A stretch of DNA of 64,000 nucleotides from Morganella psychrotolerans (GTDB taxonomy: Bacteria; Pseudomonadota; Gammaproteobacteria; Enterobacterales; Enterobacteriaceae), in the NCBI RefSeq assembly GCF_001676155.1, contig NZ_LZEW01000023.1:1-64000 (forward strand), read 5' to 3'. The notes under the pieces were generated by a model. That model was not told where the DNA came from and did not search any database. It was given only the letters and a program-made list of their open reading frames with translations. Shown here piece after piece: positions 59,861-64,000 of this stretch. The position numbers and the translations under genes were made by a program. How positions within the stretch are numbered: the first letter of the stretch is position 1; each line of letters begins with the position of its first letter.

Positions 59861-59899
59861 GCGCCATCTTAATTATTCACCTGCAAAAAGGATCACACC

Positions 59900-60778
59900 A
59901 TGACAACGAAAACCCGCACCGCTCTGGCGTTAACCGCCCTGATGACCGCCTCATTTGCCACTGTCGCCGCTCCGCTGACACTGGATGTGTATAATCCCGG
60001 CGAAAAAAGTATCTTCCCGGTTTCCTCTGAGATTATCAGTGGTAAAAATGAGGTGGTTCTGATTGATGCACAATTTCAAAAAGACGATGCTCAAATACTG
60101 ATTGATAAAATCCGTGCAACCGGCAAAACGCTGACAACGATTTATATCAGTCATTCAGATCCGGATTTTTATTTCGGACTGGATGAGCTGAAAAAAGCCT
60201 TCCCGGATGCTAAAATTGTAGCAACACAGCAAACCGTTGATCTGATTAAAGAAAGCAAAGACGGTAAACTGGCTTACTGGGGACCGGTTCTGAAAGAGAA
60301 TGCCCCGCAGACTGTTATTGTACCGGAGCCGTTAAAGGGCAACCGTATCCTGCTGGAAGGTGAAAGTATTCTGATTGAAGGGCTTGACGGTCCGGCACCG
60401 GAACGCAGCTATGTTTGGGTACCCTCACTTTCTGCAGTGATGGGCGGCGTGCTGGTCTCTGAAAACATTCATGTCTGGCTGGCTGATACACAAACGCCTC
60501 AGTCCCGTCAGTACTGGCAGCAATCACTGAAAGAGATGCAGGCGAAAAAACCACACACAGTGGTACCCGGTCACTATACCGGTAACAGCCATTTTTCACC
60601 GGCAACCATTCAGTTTACGGCGGATTATCTGACCCGTACTGAAGCCGCACTGCCGGGCAGTAAAAATGCGCAGGCACTGATCGATACCATGAAAGCGGCT
60701 TACCCGGCACTGGCAGATGAATCAAGCCTTGAACTGAGTGCCAAAGTCCTGAAAGGCGAAATGCAGTGGCCGCAGTAA
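59900..60778 (+). CDS. Exported MBL-fold hydrolase-like protein with altered metal motif
   Basis: 292 aa. Signal peptide (TALALTALMTASFATVAA, cleavage near 24). Metallo-beta-lactamase fold features: EVVLIDAQFQKDDAQ, TIYISHSDPDFYFGLDELK and VVPGHYTGN. The canonical HxHxDH reads His85-Ser-Asp-Pro-Asp89-Phe90, so the second and last His are replaced by Asp and Phe. Metal binding and activity are uncertain. 18 bp before the DsbA-like gene and divergent from a LysR regulator. Substrate unknown. Confidence 0.85.
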   Translation: MTTKTRTALALTALMTASFATVAAPLTLDVYNPGEKSIFPVSSEIISGKNEVVLIDAQFQKDDAQILIDKIRATGKTLTTIYISHSDPDFYFGLDELKKAFPDAKIVATQQTVDLIKESKDGKLAYWGPVLKENAPQTVIVPEPLKGNRILLEGESILIEGLDGPAPERSYVWVPSLSAVMGGVLVSENIHVWLADTQTPQSRQYWQQSLKEMQAKKPHTVVPGHYTGNSHFSPATIQFTADYLTRTEAALPGSKNAQALIDTMKAAYPALADESSLELSAKVLKGEMQWPQ

Positions 60779-60796
60779 TCTGATAAGGAATGTTCT

Positions 60797-61408
60797 ATGT
60801 CTGTAAAAATATTGCACTATATTTACGATCCGCTTTGCGGCTGGTGTTACGGAATTGCCCCGTTTATTCAGGCGGCACATGCACAAGGTGTAAAAATAGC
60901 CCTGCACGGCGGCGGTATGATCACCGGCTCTCAGCGCCGTCCTGTGGATGACGGTCTGCGTGAAATGATCCTGAACCACAATCAGCGCATCACCCAACTG
61001 ACCGGGCAACCTTTCACTGATGCCTATCACGCCCTGCTGAAAGACAGAGAATGGGTGATGGATTCAGTGCCGCCGATTGCTGCCATACTCAGTGCGCAGT
61101 CTCAGTCAGGCAAAGGCATTGAGATGCTGGACGCCTGCCAGAAAGCGTATTATCAGGATGGTTTACCGCTGACAAAAGAGACACTGCGCAAACTGGCCGC
61201 GGATCTGGGTATTGATGATATACAGTCAGACCTGGCTGAGCAGCACATCAATGAAAGCCGTCAGTTATTTGTTCATCAGCCGGCAGGCGGATTCCCGACC
61301 CTGCTGCTTGAAGAGAACGGCGTCTTTCAGCACATCCCGAACCAGGCGGTTTTGGGCGGAAAATCCGATTGGGATACACTGATCGCGCAGTTAAAACCCA
61401 CCGCCTGA
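60797..61408 (+). CDS. DsbA-family thioredoxin-fold protein
   Basis: 203 aa. Thioredoxin-like start (VKILHYIYDPLCGWCYGIAPFIQAA) with redox motif Cys14-Gly-Trp-Cys17 and a helical insertion as in the FrnE/2-hydroxychromene isomerase branch; GGFPTLLLEENG supplies the cis-Pro. No signal peptide, so it should be cytoplasmic, unlike its exported operon partner. Convergent with the prepilin peptidase gene, overlapping by 18 bases. Confidence 0.88.
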   Translation: MSVKILHYIYDPLCGWCYGIAPFIQAAHAQGVKIALHGGGMITGSQRRPVDDGLREMILNHNQRITQLTGQPFTDAYHALLKDREWVMDSVPPIAAILSAQSQSGKGIEMLDACQKAYYQDGLPLTKETLRKLAADLGIDDIQSDLAEQHINESRQLFVHQPAGGFPTLLLEENGVFQHIPNQAVLGGKSDWDTLIAQLKPTA

Positions 61409-62080
61409 CATAATACTCATCACGATAATCATCCCTGCAATTAAATGCGGTCCGAACGCGATAATGCGCGTGCCGCTGTGCAGGGAGTTATCATGCCGCG
61501 CACGGATATAGCGCAGCAGAGACACAATCAGCGCTGATGCGCAGGCGAGCAGCATCAGTATTGCCAGTTTTTCTGCCCCTACCCAGGCGCCCATAGCAGA
61601 GAATAGTTTGATATCCCCGCCGCCCAGCCCGCTCTGTTTTTGCCGCCATGCGTATCCCGCCGCCACAGCCCATAACAAAACAAACCCGGCAATAACCCCG
61701 TATAATGCATCTGAAAAAGGTATTTCCTGTACTTCTGTCTGAAACAATAATCCACCCCACAGCACAGAAAAAACCAGTTTATCCGGCAGATAAAATACAG
61801 CATTATCAATATGAAACAGTATAATCAGGCAAATAAACAGCAGTGAGTAATATGCCGCACACAGAACCTGTCTGTCTGACCAATACACAATCAGCCCGCC
61901 TGCAAGCAAACAGTGAAAAAACAGCCATCCTCCATGCAGCTTTTGCGGATACTGATAATAGTGACGCAGAATATATTCCGTTCCCGTTTTTAATGGCAAA
62001 GGCAATAATAATGCCCAGCTAATCATAATCAACCCGTTCATTTGTCCCTGTATCTTCCATGTCGTTTTTCTTTTTTCCAT
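61391..62080 (-). CDS. Prepilin peptidase-like (A24 family) membrane protein
   Basis: 229 aa with about six to seven hydrophobic segments. Aspartic-protease motifs of type IV prepilin peptidases: FHIDNAVFYLPD, and GLGGGDIKLFSAMGAWVG (GxGD type). The N-terminal cysteine-containing methyltransferase part of full PilD/GspO proteins is absent. No pilin or secretion genes are adjacent. ATG 62080 is chosen; the longer frame to 62170 starts with TTG. Substrate unknown. Confidence 0.78.
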   Translation of the reverse strand: MEKRKTTWKIQGQMNGLIMISWALLLPLPLKTGTEYILRHYYQYPQKLHGGWLFFHCLLAGGLIVYWSDRQVLCAAYYSLLFICLIILFHIDNAVFYLPDKLVFSVLWGGLLFQTEVQEIPFSDALYGVIAGFVLLWAVAAGYAWRQKQSGLGGGDIKLFSAMGAWVGAEKLAILMLLACASALIVSLLRYIRARHDNSLHSGTRIIAFGPHLIAGMIIVMSIMSGGGF

Positions 62081-62293
62081 AGCATTCAGCCTGCCCGACA
62101 CCGGCTGAAAATGCCCGGGATTTTCCCTGTTTTCATCTGAATTACATTTTTTTTTCAGTCTGCCACGCAATAATGACCGTTGAGATCCGTGCTATGATCC
62201 CGGTCAAAAGCTTGCAGTGAAGATCCCCCCTCTATTATCATGGGGCAATGTGTATAAACCGGCAGCCGCCGGCAGAACGTAAAGGATATTTTC

Positions 62294-63025
62294 ATGCGTA
62301 TTCCGCGCATTTATCACCCTGCCTCCTTAACACCGGGTATGGTCACAAACCTGACTGATGATGGCGCAAACCACGTTTCCCGGGTTCTCCGGATGAAAAC
62401 CGGCTATTCACTGATCCTGTTTAATGGTTCCGACAAAATTTTTAATGCTGAAATTGCCGATACGGGCAAAAAGAATGTCGCTGTCCGTATTCTGGATGAA
62501 CAGGAAGATAACCGTGAATCACCGCTGAATATTCATCTGGGACAGGTCATGTCCCGTGGTGAAAAAATGGAATTTACCATTCAGAAATCGGTTGAACTGG
62601 GCGTTCAGATTATTACCCCCCTGATCTCTGAGCGTTGTGGTGTTAAACTCGATGGTGAACGACTGGAGAAAAAACAGCAGCAGTGGCAGAAAATTGCTAT
62701 CGCCGCCTGCGAACAGTGCGGACGTAACGTTATCCCGGTGATCCGCCCGGTACAGTCCCTGGAAGACTGGTGTGCGGAAACCGACGATGCGCTGAAAATT
62801 AATTTACATCCGCGCGCCTCACAAAGTATCAATACGCTGCCCGCAGAAACGGCTAAAGTACGCTTGCTGATTGGTCCTGAAGGCGGGCTGTCCGCAGAGG
62901 AAATCGCAATGACAGCCGGTCATCAGTTCACGGATATTTTATTGGGTCCGCGTGTGTTACGTACAGAAACTACCGCGCTCACTGCAATCACTGCATTGCA
63001 GGTGCGTTTCGGCGATCTGGGTTAA
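62294..63025 (+). CDS. rsmE: 16S rRNA (uracil-1498-N3)-methyltransferase RsmE
   Basis: SPOUT methyltransferase for m3U1498 of 16S rRNA. 243 aa: [31 protein letters not shown] (PUA-like N-domain), then [13 protein letters not shown] and [20 protein letters not shown], the knot and SAM-binding motifs. Nine bases before gshB, as in E. coli rsmE-gshB. Confidence 0.97.
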   Translation: MRIPRIYHPASLTPGMVTNLTDDGANHVSRVLRMKTGYSLILFNGSDKIFNAEIADTGKKNVAVRILDEQEDNRESPLNIHLGQVMSRGEKMEFTIQKSVELGVQIITPLISERCGVKLDGERLEKKQQQWQKIAIAACEQCGRNVIPVIRPVQSLEDWCAETDDALKINLHPRASQSINTLPAETAKVRLLIGPEGGLSAEEIAMTAGHQFTDILLGPRVLRTETTALTAITALQVRFGDLG

Positions 63026-63034
63026 GGAGATAAA

Positions 63035-63985
63035 ATGATTAAGCTCGGTATTGTGATGGATCCTATCGATTCCATCAAAATCAAAAAAGACACCAGTTTC
63101 GCGATGCTGCTTGAAGCACAGCGCCGTGGTTATGAAATCCATTATATGGAGATGAACGATCTTTATCTGCATCAGGGCGTTGCCCGTGCCCGCACCCGTA
63201 CACTGACGGTCAAAGAAGACCCGGCGGGCTGGTATCAGTTTGGTACGGAGCAGGATATCGAACTGGGGACACTCAATACCATTCTGATGCGCAAAGATCC
63301 GCCGTTTGATACTGAATTTATCTACGCTACCTATATCCTGGAACGCGCAGAAAGCGCCGGTTCTTTGATAGTGAACAAACCGCAAAGCCTGCGTGACTGT
63401 AATGAAAAACTGTTCACCGCCTGGTTTGCCGATTTGACACCGGACACCCTGGTCACCCGCAGTGAACAGCGCCTGCGTGATTTCCATAAAAAACACGGCG
63501 ATGTGATTTTCAAACCGCTTGACGGTATGGGCGGCGCGTCCATTTTCCGCCTGAAACAAGATGATCCGAATGTCGGTGTGATTATTGAAACCCTGACCAA
63601 TCATGGTCACACATTCTGTATGGCACAAAATTTCCTGCCTGCTATTAAAGACGGTGACAAACGCATTCTGATGGTGGATGGCGAGCCGGTTCCTTACTGC
63701 CTGGCACGTATTCCGGCAAAAGGTGAAACCCGCGGTAACTTAGCTGCCGGTGGTCACGGTGAAGTGCGCCCGCTGACTGAGAGCGATTGGGCGATAGCCC
63801 GCAGTGTTGCGCCGGTTCTTAAAGAAAAAGGTCTGATTTTTGTCGGACTGGATGTTATTGGTGACCGTCTGACTGAAATCAACGTAACCAGCCCGACCTG
63901 CGCCCGTGAAATTGAAGCCGCGCATCCGGATGTGTCTGTTACCGGTATGCTGATGGATGCGATTGAAAAGCGTCTCGGCCGGTAA
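63035..63985 (+). CDS. gshB: Glutathione synthetase
   Basis: Adds glycine to gamma-glutamylcysteine with ATP. 316 aa (E. coli 315), ATP-grasp fold: KLGIVMDPIDSIKIKKDTSFAMLLEAQRRG, MRKDPPFDTEFIYATYILE, IFKPLDGMGGASIFR and GGHGEVRPLTESD. AAGGAG precedes the ATG. Co-transcribed with rsmE; the partner enzyme gshA is at 18528. Confidence 0.98.
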   Translation: MIKLGIVMDPIDSIKIKKDTSFAMLLEAQRRGYEIHYMEMNDLYLHQGVARARTRTLTVKEDPAGWYQFGTEQDIELGTLNTILMRKDPPFDTEFIYATYILERAESAGSLIVNKPQSLRDCNEKLFTAWFADLTPDTLVTRSEQRLRDFHKKHGDVIFKPLDGMGGASIFRLKQDDPNVGVIIETLTNHGHTFCMAQNFLPAIKDGDKRILMVDGEPVPYCLARIPAKGETRGNLAAGGHGEVRPLTESDWAIARSVAPVLKEKGLIFVGLDVIGDRLTEINVTSPTCAREIEAAHPDVSVTGMLMDAIEKRLGR

Positions 63986-64000
63986 CCTGACACACGCCGT

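Overview
The window reads as a chromosomal segment from a member of the Enterobacterales, most likely a Morganellaceae genome close to Morganella (inference from gene content and repeats; no search was possible). Most proteins align over nearly full length with Escherichia coli housekeeping proteins recalled from memory. A complete Na+-translocating NADH:quinone reductase operon, absent from E. coli, sits between dinB and dpaA, and a 127-bp ERIC-like palindromic repeat is scattered through the intergenic gaps.

Layout. 1-430: 5' end and promoter region of an rRNA operon leaving the window on the minus strand. 554-6527: clpB, pgeF and rluD (minus), then bamD and raiA (plus). 6584-11700: aromatic amino-acid block with pheL-pheA, epmA, and the convergent aroF-tyrA pair. 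11854-15375: rpsP-rimM-trmD-rplS and ffh. 15559-20087: ypjD, corB (frameshifted in a T run), luxS, the sRNA gene micA, and gshA. 20365-25802: two tRNA-Arg, tRNA-Ser, csrA, alaS and recA (no recX between them). 25789-29669: pncC, lplT and aas. 29825-38017: aroL, proBA, crl, frsA and gpt, then pepD and dinB. 38297-40379: a secreted phosphodiesterase and a frameshifted secreted protein. 40478-47669: nqrABCDEF with its maturation genes apbE and nqrM. 48073-53780: dpaA, yafJ, an orphan double-glycine peptide, gmhA and fadE. 53855-55947: a two-gene operon for a substrate-binding protein and an unusual Old Yellow Enzyme homologue. 56464-58745: lysA and lysR. 58735-61408: a LysR regulator, a metallo-beta-lactamase-fold protein and a DsbA-like protein. 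61391-63985: a prepilin peptidase-like protein, rsmE and gshB.

How the genes work together. AroF, AroL, PheA and TyrA cover the first and branch steps of aromatic amino-acid synthesis; a Phe-rich leader precedes pheA and a near-consensus TyrR box lies upstream of aroF. RpsP, RimM, TrmD, RplS, RluD, RsmE, EpmA, RaiA and AlaS serve the ribosome and translation. Aas and LplT recycle lysophospholipids. NqrB and NqrC both carry the SGAT flavinylation motif, matching the linked flavin transferase ApbE and the iron-site factor NqrM. GshA and GshB make glutathione. RecA and DinB carry perfect LexA boxes, fadE has a FadR-like site, clpB a sigma-32-like promoter and micA a sigma-E-like promoter.

Less ordinary content: the orphan microcin-like peptide at 50147, the OYE/binding-protein operon with altered active-site residues, two single-base homopolymer frameshifts (corB and 39497-40379), a hairpin hiding the crl ribosome-binding site, a compensatory change between the tandem tRNA-Arg genes, and the repeat family itself. 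No phage, IS transposase, integrase or CRISPR array was seen.
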